Shown: in pieces, positions 29,059-37,877 of the stretch
How positions within the stretch are numbered: the first letter of the stretch is position 1
Layout of the letters: each line of letters opens with the position of its first letter
Assembly: GCA_001936135.1 (NCBI GenBank)
Contig: CP012812.1
Span: forward strand, 1,550,001 to 1,614,000
Direction: 5' to 3'
Source: Saccharomycopsis fibuligera x Saccharomycopsis cf. fibuligera
Taxonomy: Eukaryota; Ascomycota; Saccharomycetes; Ascoideales; Saccharomycopsidaceae
DNA: 64,000 bases
The notes under the pieces: generated by a model
Databases searched by the model: none
What the model saw: only the letters and a program-made list of their open reading frames with translations
What the model was told of the DNA's origin: nothing
Translations under genes and position numbers: made by a program

Positions 29059-29751
29059 TAAAACTGCTTAGGTCTCTTTATGTGCTTGTTAATGATTTGT
29101 AATGCTTTGTTTCTTTTATCTTTTCTTCTTTTGAATTCTGTTTGATATGCATGTTCTCTTTGCGTTGTACGTTGATTTATGAAAGATGTTTCTAATCTAG
29201 AGTATACAGTGTTATGTGCTAGTTTCTTTTGCTAGTGAATTGAAATTTCACTACATATATAATAAAATAAAATGACATGGGATAGTAAAATAATTATTTC
29301 TAAGAACTATTATGTATGTGTTGAAAAGTAAAACTGCGATTCTTACATGAGGCTACCTTGCTTACTATGCTAATTGTCCAGAGCAGATTTGATTACTCAG
29401 TATCTTTCTAGCTAAAAAAAATTATTTAATTGATATAGCTTCAGAAAGTCAAATAATGCGTAGATTAAATGCCAACTCATTTATGGAGGTTATGATGGTC
29501 AGAGGTAGTTGTGGTTACATAGGTAGTGATATTACATAGGCAGTGATATTACATAAACACTTATTTATATCACGTGACTTTTATTTAGCCCAATGAAAAC
29601 CAAGAAAAATAATCAAAACTCCAGAAACAAAAAAAAAAAAAAAGATAGAGTGAAGGCCTAGTTAGAATAGATTGACTAGATTAAGAAAGCTGAAGAAGCA
29701 CAAGATACATCTTCAATTTAATTAATTAACTTACAAAATACTACATACACA
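29059..29751. promoter_or_regulatory. Spacer and promoter of the complex I subunit gene
   Basis: The 3' part carries two 17-bp tandem units (29517-29533 and 29534-29550), then CACGTGAC (29571-29578) and CCAAT (29590-29594), 181 and 162 bp before the ATG at 29752. CACGTG (Cbf1-type) next to CCAAT (HAP complex) is a usual arrangement for respiratory genes in yeasts. No gene in the rest. Confidence 0.6.
29517..29550. repeat. 17-bp tandem duplication
   Basis: ACATAGGTAGTGATATT is followed directly by ACATAGGCAGTGATATT (one mismatch) and then a partial third unit ACATA. Confidence 0.9.
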
Positions 29752-30160
29752 ATGTCTTCCGGTTATGGTTTGAGAGGTGGTCAATCCCGCTGTTTTGGTG
29801 GTATGTCTGTTATCTTTTTATTGAGCTCAGAAGTTCCGCTTTTGGCATTTGAAAAGCCGGCCAAGTACTGGTGATATTGATTTTGATATTCATTCTAATA
29901 CTAACCCTAATTGTACAGAATTCCAGCGTTATATTGAATGTTACACCAGTGCCAAAACTGAATCTCCATCACAATGTACTGCTAAAGTTGATGACTATTT
30001 TGAATGTCTTCACCATAGAAAAGAAAAATTGAGAATTCAAACCATAAAGCGTGAATTGCTTAACCAGAAAAACAACAGCAAAAATGAAGACGGTGTCAAG
30101 ACCGTTATTAATGTTAAGAGCTCACTTCCTGACACATTAGGCTTTGTTAGTGAAAAATAA
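29752..30160 (+). CDS. Complex I 15-kDa subunit (NDUFS5/NIPM type), spliced
   Basis: A two-exon gene: exon 1 is 29752-29800, the intron 29801-29918, exon 2 29919-30160. The intron (118 nt) has GTATGT, branch point TACTAAC (29899-29905) and TACAG. The spliced product is 96 aa. Splicing joins RCFG to EFQRYIEC and so restores the first CX9C (Cys-FGEFQRYIE-Cys); the second is Cys-TAKVDDYFE-Cys. A twin CX9C pair in a small basic protein starting MSSGYGLRGGQSRC fits the NDUFS5/NIPM accessory subunit of NADH:ubiquinone oxidoreductase, imported to the intermembrane space by the Mia40 route. The unspliced frame stops in the intron. Its presence implies a complex I-bearing yeast, not Saccharomyces. The CACGTG and CCAAT sites upstream agree with a respiratory role. 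Confidence 0.85.
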
Positions 30161-31306
30161 GTTTGATGTAAACTATACAATTTTTTTCCATTTATCTATA
30201 ACTATTACTATTTTTTTCTATATATATTATTCTGCTTTGTTTCATTTCGGTTTTTACTTTTTGTCGAACTTTTCTATACAAAATCAATCCTCACATCATC
30301 AATCTTGTCCGTTTACTGAGATTGTGTTTATTTATTCTTCCAAAACGTTGTTGGTATTCATCGCATATGACCTGTTAATGGTCGCTGTCATCCGTTTTCT
30401 TCTCAGTCTCACTGGAAACTTTCCCGTTAAAATACTGGTTAAAAATCTTCTTGTTTCATGATTTATGATTAAGGCGACCAACACAATAAACATTAACCTT
30501 TTGCATAGCTTTAGTTTTCGATCATAGAGTAGAAAATCGCGATGTTATATAAACAAACATAGATGGTAGATTTTGGCTATATACTGAATTAGTAGCCTTT
30601 CCTTGTGTATTTATGCCAAACTGTAAGTCGCAATATTTATGAGCTTGCGATCTTCTGGCAAGTTTTTAGATAATGTTAAACCAGAACTCCCTGACAATGT
30701 TCAGATTGATCTACTTGCTATCTTTTAGTAAGTATTGTACAATCTGTCAAATCTAATCTTCACAATATCTCAGGAATGTGCTTATTGTCTATCTCTCTGC
30801 GAGCTGTCCAACCATCAAATATATTTATGCTCTTTGGTCCACAAGTTCCCCGAGAATACCAACAAAATTGAACGCTTCCAAATAATTACCACATATAAGC
30901 CCAAACCCGATTTGCGGTTTCACCGGGCGCCCAATTAATTCAAAAAGTAATGACTATTCAATACTCTCAACCATTCTTAAACTGCGACTAATTTGGAGTA
31001 ACTCCGCGGAGTGTTATCACTTAAGTGTCGGTGATTACCCTCATTGGGTATCTCCGCCAGCACCAACTGCGCCGAACGCCATCCACAAAAATTTCAGCAC
31101 ACAAACTACGTATATAAGTGCCGATGTTGGCGCTTATGAGGGCGCTTTTCTGACATTTTGTATTAAATCTGTTTTGAAAAAGCAGTCAGTGTCTTTATAT
31201 TTCCTTCTCTTATCTTTTTCAGTTTCAGTGTTCATTCTTCGGCCTAGATAAACGCAGAAATCACAATACAGCAATCGAGATACACACATCACCACAAACA
31301 ATAGAA
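30161..31306. promoter_or_regulatory. Spacer and promoter of APD1
   Basis: T-rich after the complex I gene, then anonymous AT-rich DNA. A perfect 12-bp palindrome ACTCCGCGGAGT (31001-31012) lies about 295 bp upstream of APD1 and contains TCCGCGGA, the classic pleiotropic drug response element of Saccharomyces. No gene seen. Confidence 0.5.
31001..31012. promoter_or_regulatory. PDRE-like palindrome ACTCCGCGGAGT
   Basis: A perfect inverted repeat whose core TCCGCGGA (31003-31010) equals the Pdr1/Pdr3 site known from Saccharomyces. Which Zn2Cys6 factor would read it in this species is unknown. Confidence 0.55.
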
Positions 31307-32257
31307 ATGGTTTTCGGATTGTTAAGCAAAGTGCTGGCCAAGCTAGGCGGTGATGGCGCTTCTCAAGGTGGTGCCGAAGAGATCTCCAAGGTTGTTCCGC
31401 TAAGCGATTGCCCATCAGAATGCGAAGCCTGTCTGACTAAATTCCCAGCAAGTTTAAAAATTGACACCTTGACCAATTTAAATAATTCTACAAGTCCATA
31501 CAAGCTCCATTTGCTTGTGCCAACCGGAAAAACTGATTGGAGTCATGCTGCTACTGATACTTCTGGATCTGTAGAGAATACAGTAGCTAGATGGGCTGGC
31601 AGTTCTACTGCTGAAAAAATTATTGGTGGCGGGAAGATCAAAGTCAGTGTCAGCAGTTTGCATATTGAGGAAGATTATAACGAAAGTGAAAATGATGTGT
31701 TGATTTTGCCTTATTTTGTGTGGATCAAAAAAATCACTCCACAGAATGTCACTCAAGCACTTGAAAAAGTGATACCAGAAGTTATTGAACTTGCTCAGCG
31801 GATCTTAAATAATGAGCAAAATGTAGCAGAACCAGAAGAACAGCAACAGCAAGTGCCAATAGCGCTTCCTGAGAAGGTTGGTGAATTTGCGGTAGCGCCT
31901 GCCCCAGAGAAAGCATTTGTGTTTTTATGCTCCCATAGAACAAGAGATAAGAGATGCGGTATTACTGCCCCAATAATGAAAAAGGAGTTTGATACAAATT
32001 TAAGAGAACATGATTTGCTTCGAGATTTTGGTGATGATAGACCAGGTGGAGTCGATGTGCTGTATATTAATCATGTTGGTGGTCACAAATATGCCGCTAA
32101 TGTGCTTATTTATTTGAAAACGGGAGAAATGATTTGGTTAGCAAGAATGAATCCTGCTAATGTGAAACCAATGATTGATGAGACAATTTTGGGTGGAGGA
32201 AAAGTTTGGCCTGACAAAGTAAGAATTGTTCAAAGAGCTTGTGCCATTAGTTGGTGA
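31307..32257 (+). CDS. APD1: Apd1-like thioredoxin-fold [2Fe-2S] ferredoxin
   Basis: A 316-aa protein of the sucrase/ferredoxin-like family, the same length as remembered Saccharomyces Apd1. Seen: DCPSECEAC in the N-terminal part, VLILPYFVWIKKIT, then the family signature Cys208-SHRTRDKR-Cys217-GITAP and H256-VGG-H260-KYAANV. The two Cys and the two His of HVGGH are the ligands of a [2Fe-2S] cluster in this family. Loss of Apd1 in Saccharomyces gives sensitivity to oxidants and altered actin patches. A mitochondrial presequence of the Aim32 type is not evident (start MVFGLLSKVLAKLGG), so cytosolic Apd1 is preferred over Aim32. The PDRE-like palindrome upstream suggests stress or xenobiotic control. 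A Gln-rich insert lies near residue 185. Confidence 0.88.
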   Translation: MVFGLLSKVLAKLGGDGASQGGAEEISKVVPLSDCPSECEACLTKFPASLKIDTLTNLNNSTSPYKLHLLVPTGKTDWSHAATDTSGSVENTVARWAGSSTAEKIIGGGKIKVSVSSLHIEEDYNESENDVLILPYFVWIKKITPQNVTQALEKVIPEVIELAQRILNNEQNVAEPEEQQQQVPIALPEKVGEFAVAPAPEKAFVFLCSHRTRDKRCGITAPIMKKEFDTNLREHDLLRDFGDDRPGGVDVLYINHVGGHKYAANVLIYLKTGEMIWLARMNPANVKPMIDETILGGGKVWPDKVRIVQRACAISW

Positions 32258-32524
32258 GATGAAGTTGTTGTTCGTTTGTTTGCTTAATATTTAATTTCTA
32301 TATTATTGTATATTTTTGTTTGTTAGTATTTTTATTTATTTTACTCCTTCCTGCCAAAGCTCCTCTAGTTTGTTTGTTTGTTTGTTTGTTTTTTGCTGAT
32401 ATCATAATCGCTGAATATGGCTTTTTGTAATCTACAGTATAAAGTAATATTTCTTAATTATTTTCATGTTAGCTTAATGTAAGGGGGCTATAAATGCTTA
32501 CTTATCAATTCTCCGATCGATAAC
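32258..32524. other. Convergent spacer APD1 / PDI
   Basis: AT-rich, with a short (GTTT)n run near 32370-32391. No gene. Confidence 0.5.
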
Positions 32525-33685
32525 CTACAATTCGTCTCTAACGTTACCAGTTTCTTCTTTTTCAACATCCAAAAACTTCTTCAAAATATTGATACGCTTT
32601 ACCAAATTGTCATGGATTTTACCACTAATTGATCCAGCATTTTTGGTCAAGATATTAGACAATCTGTTGTATTCTTTTTGGAAAAAATCAGTCTCACCGT
32701 TACTCAATTTATTTAACAACTTGGTATAGTATTTGACGGAATAAGCAGTGGCAGCATCAGTAAACTGCTGCAATTCTTCTATCACTGGAGCAATCAATGC
32801 CTTTTGTTCATCACTAGCAGCTTGAATAATCTTGACAATATTAGCATCAACCACAGACAATCTACCGGCATTCTCACCCAATAGACCATCAGCAGTTCTA
32901 CCAATCTGAGTCTTTTCATTAACGAAATCAATCAAATCTTGCAAATTTCTTCCACCTCTGTAAAATTCTGGATTTTTGGCATGAACATCTTCTGGAGCAA
33001 CGTAAATGATAGTTGGGAAACTGGAAACTTGGAATTTTTCCATGATAGCCTCAGCATCAACGTCGGTCGTCAATACATCACCAATAACAACGCTGTCCTT
33101 ATCATTCTTGAAGACAGCTGCTAATTTGCTCCAGTCAGGTTTCAATTTTTTGCAGTGACCGCACCAAGATGCAGTAACAGAAAACAATGCATGTTTGCCT
33201 TCTATTTGATTCAAATAATTATCATCACTCAAATGGATAACATGATCTTCAGCGCTTACTGCAGGTGCTTTGGCACCAGTATTAGCAGTGATAAATTCCT
33301 TGAAAGCCTGAATGTCTCTTCCGCCTTCATATTCTTTTGGTGGATGTTGTTGCTTTCCGTTAGCGCTATCTATTGGACTAAACAATTTCAACGTAGGAAA
33401 CCCTCTAATTCCGTATTTTCTACCAGTTTTGGAATGTTTATCAGCATCAATCTTGACAATTTGAACTTTCTTAACATTAGCGTAACTATCAGCTAATTCT
33501 TCCCAGAGAGGAGCTAAATTTTTGCAATGACCGCACCAAGAGGCATAAAATTCAACAAAGGTGTATGCGTCTGGTTGATTAATTATGGTGTCAAATGTCT
33601 TGTCGGTGGCTTCAATGACATTGCTGGCCACTGCTAGCAAGCTTGATAGTAAGAAGACTAGAATGAAGTTATTAAACAATTGCAT
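32525..33685 (-). CDS. ER protein disulfide isomerase with two thioredoxin domains (ERp38/tigA type)
   Basis: A 386-aa secretory-pathway oxidoreductase that forms and shuffles disulfides. Seen: an N-terminal signal peptide (about 1-21), a first thioredoxin domain with active site Cys51-Gly-His-Cys54, a second with Cys175-Gly-His-Cys178, each with a cis-Pro loop (GFPTL, SFPTI), and then an all-helical C-terminal domain (about 265-370) of the ERp29 D type. The C-terminus is RDEL, an HDEL-like ER retrieval signal. This a-a'-D layout is the fungal tigA/ERp38 class, distinct from four-domain Pdi1. Saccharomyces has no direct counterpart of this layout that I recall. Intact. It is divergent from MRPS9 across a 343-bp spacer with a long (ATG)n run. 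Confidence 0.87.
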   Translation of the reverse strand: MQLFNNFILVFLLSSLLAVASNVIEATDKTFDTIINQPDAYTFVEFYASWCGHCKNLAPLWEELADSYANVKKVQIVKIDADKHSKTGRKYGIRGFPTLKLFSPIDSANGKQQHPPKEYEGGRDIQAFKEFITANTGAKAPAVSAEDHVIHLSDDNYLNQIEGKHALFSVTASWCGHCKKLKPDWSKLAAVFKNDKDSVVIGDVLTTDVDAEAIMEKFQVSSFPTIIYVAPEDVHAKNPEFYRGGRNLQDLIDFVNEKTQIGRTADGLLGENAGRLSVVDANIVKIIQAASDEQKALIAPVIEELQQFTDAATAYSVKYYTKLLNKLSNGETDFFQKEYNRLSNILTKNAGSISGKIHDNLVKRINILKKFLDVEKEETGNVRDEL

Positions 33686-33740
33686 TTTTGGCTTGATTTT
33701 GTGTGGCGCTTAACGTTATTCAAGTGATTCTCACTAATGA

Positions 33741-33792
<52 letters not shown>

Positions 33793-34028
33793 TGGCTGTA
33801 GATCTTTATTTCTCCAGACGTTGCTGACTGTGCACCATCGCTTCATAACTATGTATATCACATGACCGACAACTTCTCGAAATTTTTTTTTTTTTTTTTT
33901 TTTGTTTTTTGATTTTCTCTCTCAATGAATGAATATTGAATGAACGGATAATGAAAAATTTAAAGGACTTAATAACAACTTGATAGTGGAAGACCAATCC
34001 TAAACCCAGCCAAAAATCATCAAGAAAC
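33686..34028. promoter_or_regulatory. Divergent promoter PDI / MRPS9 with an (ATG)n tract
   Basis: A short bidirectional promoter. It holds a 52-nt (ATG/GAT)n microsatellite, CACATGAC (33858-33865), and a T run near 33882-33903. Confidence 0.6.
33741..33792. repeat. (GAT)17 microsatellite
   Basis: A perfect trinucleotide run of 52 nt, 56 bp upstream of the PDI start codon, so probably within the PDI 5' UTR or core promoter. Confidence 0.92.
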
Positions 34029-35012
34029 ATGGCATCCAATATACCGCGCCTTGGAAGCCTATTTCCAAGACGTCTATTCAGTACCACCGTCGCCATACTG
34101 CAAGATGCCAGCAGTGCCAGTTCATTTAAATTTTTTGCTCCAGGAGTACACAGAGTCACTCAAGTGATCCCATCCAAATCCGACATATCAGACAACTCTG
34201 TTCTCACGGTGAAAAGCACTGCTAGAAGAAGAGCTCCAGTTGTGCCTGAACTTGAACGTAAGCGTGTTGTTCCAGCCCTTGAAACTTTTTACGCTGCTAA
34301 TCCGATCCATGAACAAAACATGAATGACCTCCGTACCGCATTAAGAAAATATGTCAATTTACCATACAAGAAAACCGGCTCCGTTAGGGAAAACAAGAAT
34401 TCCGCCTTGAGCAATTACAGATGGGTTAATATCAATGAGTATCGTTTGATTGGTGGTGGTACTAGATTGAAACCAGTGCAATATTCTCATTTGGTGGAAA
34501 TTTTGGATAGATTGGAAGCTATTGATAAACAACTTGTTAATCAAGAAATTGTTGATATTTTGAACAAGTACAGAAAGCCACTTGCTGATGCATCGCACAC
34601 CGCATTGTACAAGAGTTTGGATCAATTTGGTAGAGCTATTGCCGTCGGCAGTAGAAAAACCAGTAGCGCTAAAGTATATTTGGTCAAAGGTGAGGGGAAA
34701 ATCATTGTTAATGGGGAGAGTTTGAATAATTTCTTCCCAAGATTATCCGACAGAAGCAAAATCATGTATCCATTGAAAGTGGTTGATGGTGAGGGAAAAT
34801 ACAACGTTTTTGTTAAGTGCTCCGGTGGTGGACTTAGTGGTAAAGTTGGAGCTATCGCTCTTGGCATCTCCAAAGCGTTGGTGATTTTCAATCCGTTATT
34901 GAAACCAAGATTGAGAAAAGCTGGATGTGTTACTAGAGATTCTAGAAGTGTGGAAAGAAAGAAACCAGGTAAAGTTAAGTCCAGAAAATCACCAACTTGG
35001 GTCAAACGTTGA
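34029..35012 (+). CDS. MRPS9: Mitochondrial small-subunit ribosomal protein uS9m
   Basis: A 327-aa protein. The N-terminus (MASNIPRLGSLFPRRLFSTTV) is a typical mitochondrial presequence. The C-terminal 130 residues are the uS9 fold: GRAIAVGSRKTSSAKVYLVKGEGKIIVNG, then SGGGLSGKVGAIALGISKAL, ending in the basic tail GCVTRDSRSVERKKPGKVKSRK...WVKR, which in S9 reaches the P-site tRNA. The middle region (about 80-195) is a fungal mitochondrial extension. Length is close to yeast Mrps9 (about 278 aa plus presequence and extension). Intact and intronless. Confidence 0.92.
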   Translation: MASNIPRLGSLFPRRLFSTTVAILQDASSASSFKFFAPGVHRVTQVIPSKSDISDNSVLTVKSTARRRAPVVPELERKRVVPALETFYAANPIHEQNMNDLRTALRKYVNLPYKKTGSVRENKNSALSNYRWVNINEYRLIGGGTRLKPVQYSHLVEILDRLEAIDKQLVNQEIVDILNKYRKPLADASHTALYKSLDQFGRAIAVGSRKTSSAKVYLVKGEGKIIVNGESLNNFFPRLSDRSKIMYPLKVVDGEGKYNVFVKCSGGGLSGKVGAIALGISKALVIFNPLLKPRLRKAGCVTRDSRSVERKKPGKVKSRKSPTWVKR

Positions 35013-35410
35013 TTGGTGGTCACTCTTTATGCCTTCTCTTTTCCTTTTTGTTTTCTTGCTTCATTTCATCTATTGCGTTCCATACAATGTCTCATATTTG
35101 AAATATAATAACATGTATATATACTATAACGTTTAATCTTTTTCCATATTTTTTTTTTTTTTTGTTATAACGTTATCATTTGACCGTAGGTGCTCATGTT
35201 CACTGTCTGACATGTAGGCAAGTAGTTGTTGCTTCCATGTCGACTAGCACTGGGTGACTTCACAATATTTTAAAATCGGAACTTGTAATCGCTACAATAC
35301 CATCAACCAAAGTCTAAAACAACTCCTACTAAAGCTCACAAAGAACATAAATCAAGTCCAATAATGAAAATTCAAAAAGAAAGTGATAAGTAGTGACATG
35401 TAACGGTATG

Positions 35411-35450
<40 letters not shown>

Positions 35451-36071
35451 AAAGAAAAGAGCAGATGCAGAAAATAAAATATAAAACTTTAAAGTCACTA
35501 ATCAGTGTAAGAGTCAGAAACTGACCAAGAAAATTATAACATCTACATATAAGAAGGTGCTTGGACTTATAGCATATAGGCTATAGATAAGCATACCAAA
35601 CGTAGATCAATGGATTAATGTAAAGCTCAAGCTTTACTAAATCAATGTTCAAAGAAATTTATACACAGGAATAGTAGTGGTAATAACAATAGTAACTAGT
35701 GAATAGTAATTAGTAAGAGTAATGGAAGGAATAGAGTAGGAGAAAAAGAAGAGAAAAATGAAGCGGAGATGAGATGAAATAAACTGAAAAATGTGAGGAT
35801 TACGAATCATAAATGATGATAGTCTGCAACAACAACAAAAAAAAGTAAAACTAATGAAAGATAAAAATAATAAACGAATATAAAAAAAAGGAAAAAACAA
35901 AATCTATTCTGGATTGGCGTCTCAACTACACAAGCAAACAATATAGTCCACAGTTAAACTTGCTTGGTTCACCAATTTCAACATAAACAGCAAAACTAGA
36001 AAGAAAATTCATAAAAAAGAAAAAGAAAAAGAAAAAAAAATCAACAATCAGAAATCGATAAAACCACTTTC
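35013..36071. other. Long A-rich convergent spacer MRPS9 / ALO1
   Basis: About 1.06 kb containing a 42-A run (35417-35458) and long purine-rich stretches (35640-36050). Open frames are low-complexity shadows. No gene recognised. Confidence 0.5.
35417..35458. repeat. Poly-A tract, 42 nt
   Basis: An uninterrupted A run in the convergent spacer, followed by AAAAG repeats. Confidence 0.9.
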
Positions 36072-37877
36072 TTATTCATCAATATCAACAATCCCATTTC
36101 TAACTGCCCAATCTTTGCCACTTAAAAACACATCATCGGGATCCTGTTCTCTTCTAACTTTTTGCCAAGTTTTCAAATCTTCACCAAACCATTCTTTAAC
36201 CTTTTCACTGAATCCAATCATTTCGTGCTCACCGTAGCTTGACTTAGCTTCAACACCCTTTGGTAAATAGCTAGTAGAACCAATAAAATTTTTAGCCCAA
36301 TGTGGTTTGCCCTCAGCAGCAGTCATTATTTCTTCAAAAATTTTGAAAAACTTGTTGATTGGGGAAGAATATCCGAATGGTCTATACATTACTAAGTTGA
36401 TGTATAATGTAAGTTGAGAATTAGTAATGTTGGTGATTGGGGTATCGAGAATAGTGTTAGCGTTAGTGTTTAATTTAGGAATGGAGCTTTTGGTCTTAAG
36501 CAAGGAGTCGGAAACTTCACTAGAAAACAACGAAGAGGCAGCATCAGAATTGTTGCTACTTTCATTAACAGTGGAAGTCAAGTAACTGACACTATCAACG
36601 TAGTTCAATTTTGGTGAGCTGTCCAAAAACGGAGTCACATTGTTGCCTTTAACTGGACCAATATCAATGGCTTTTCTTGTGTCCAAATTTTTATTCAAAT
36701 TATTCAAATCTCCAGAAACTGTATTGTTAGAACATCTAACTTCTACTGGAACATGAATATAAAAATCATTCTTGTTGGCAGCTTCTAAAAACGAATGGTT
36801 CAATAATCTTAATACTTCAGGACCGTTATTCAAAGGAGCAGCCCACTCATTAACATATTGACTGAATAAGCAATCCATATTAAAAGCTTCATACGAATGT
36901 TGCACCAGATAGTTGTTTTTGTTGTTTGGCACCCCACCCTCCAATTGAAATGGTTCTAAAGAACCATAAAGCTTATTAAAGAGAAATCTTTCCACCGTTG
37001 GGGTTAATCTTGGATAAATCGCAGTAGAAATATATAATAATGATTCATGAATAAATCTACCAATACTTTGCCAAAATTTGGATCCACCTTTTGGAGTAAT
37101 TGCTGGTTCATCAGTTTTAGAAGCTCTCCAAACCACGCACTTGCCAGTGTATGGGAACCACCAAACTCTAATATATTCAGACGAAACCCAAATCGATTCC
37201 CAGTTATTTAACAAATTATCAAAAGTGATAACCTGCTGTAAAGATTTCACTTGAAATTTTGGCACAGTTCTAATGGTGGCTTTAACAATAATTCCAATTT
37301 TGCCCAATGACAACAATGCAGCTCTGAATAATTCCAAATTATCGTCCTGCGAGCATCTAACAAGTTTTCCTTCGCCGTTAACAAGAGTCAAGTCAACAAT
37401 TTGTTGACTGACTACTGCATGGAAGGATGTGGAACCATGTGTACCAGTAGAAATCAACCCGGCAATACTCTGATCGGATATTGATCCGAGATTTTGTAAT
37501 GCAAGTTCTTTTTCTCTTAATTGTTCATTCAATTGTTCTATTCTAATACCTGCTTCGACAGTCACGTCAGCGAATTTTCCCGATTTATCATGTTTAACAT
37601 CAAGAATATGATCAAGCTTATCCAAGTTAACAAGCCATTCTTTGGTCATGGTCATATCGGAAGGCGAATGGCCAGACCCAAAGGTCATTAAAGTTTTATG
37701 AAACAATTTGGCGGTCTTTACGAGCTCTATCACTTCATCAATGGATTCTGGTTGGAAGTAATATTGTGGAGAACAAGTAAAAGTATTGGCCCAAGTTTTG
37801 TGCAAGAAACTCAACTTAGCAAACTTCTTGATGCTCTCTGGGAGCACGGCGTTCGGAGTAAGTGAAGAGGAGGACAT
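36072..37877 (-). CDS. ALO1: D-arabinono-1,4-lactone oxidase
   Basis: A 601-aa FAD enzyme of the VAO family, bound to the outer mitochondrial membrane in yeasts. It makes the last step of D-erythroascorbate synthesis (arabinonolactone + O2). Seen: WANTFTCSPQYYFQPESIDEV at the N-terminus, MTFGSGHSPSDM with His70 as the probable covalent FAD attachment residue, AGLISTGTHGSTSFH in the FAD domain, and the C-terminal HWAKNF (from residue 526) typical of aldonolactone oxidases. A low-complexity Ser/Asn-rich insert (about 390-480) explains the extra length over the usual 520-560 aa; Candida ALO1 proteins have a similar insert. Intact. It is divergent from MSC1 across a 1.9-kb promoter region. Confidence 0.92.
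   Translation of the reverse strand: MSSSSLTPNAVLPESIKKFAKLSFLHKTWANTFTCSPQYYFQPESIDEVIELVKTAKLFHKTLMTFGSGHSPSDMTMTKEWLVNLDKLDHILDVKHDKSGKFADVTVEAGIRIEQLNEQLREKELALQNLGSISDQSIAGLISTGTHGSTSFHAVVSQQIVDLTLVNGEGKLVRCSQDDNLELFRAALLSLGKIGIIVKATIRTVPKFQVKSLQQVITFDNLLNNWESIWVSSEYIRVWWFPYTGKCVVWRASKTDEPAITPKGGSKFWQSIGRFIHESLLYISTAIYPRLTPTVERFLFNKLYGSLEPFQLEGGVPNNKNNYLVQHSYEAFNMDCLFSQYVNEWAAPLNNGPEVLRLLNHSFLEAANKNDFYIHVPVEVRCSNNTVSGDLNNLNKNLDTRKAIDIGPVKGNNVTPFLDSSPKLNYVDSVSYLTSTVNESSNNSDAASSLFSSEVSDSLLKTKSSIPKLNTNANTILDTPITNITNSQLTLYINLVMYRPFGYSSPINKFFKIFEEIMTAAEGKPHWAKNFIGSTSYLPKGVEAKSSYGEHEMIGFSEKVKEWFGEDLKTWQKVRREQDPDDVFLSGKDWAVRNGIVDIDE

Noticed and set aside
33658-33861. 67-codon reverse frame with a polyhistidine run
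   Set aside because: It is a translation of the (GAT)n microsatellite, not a gene.
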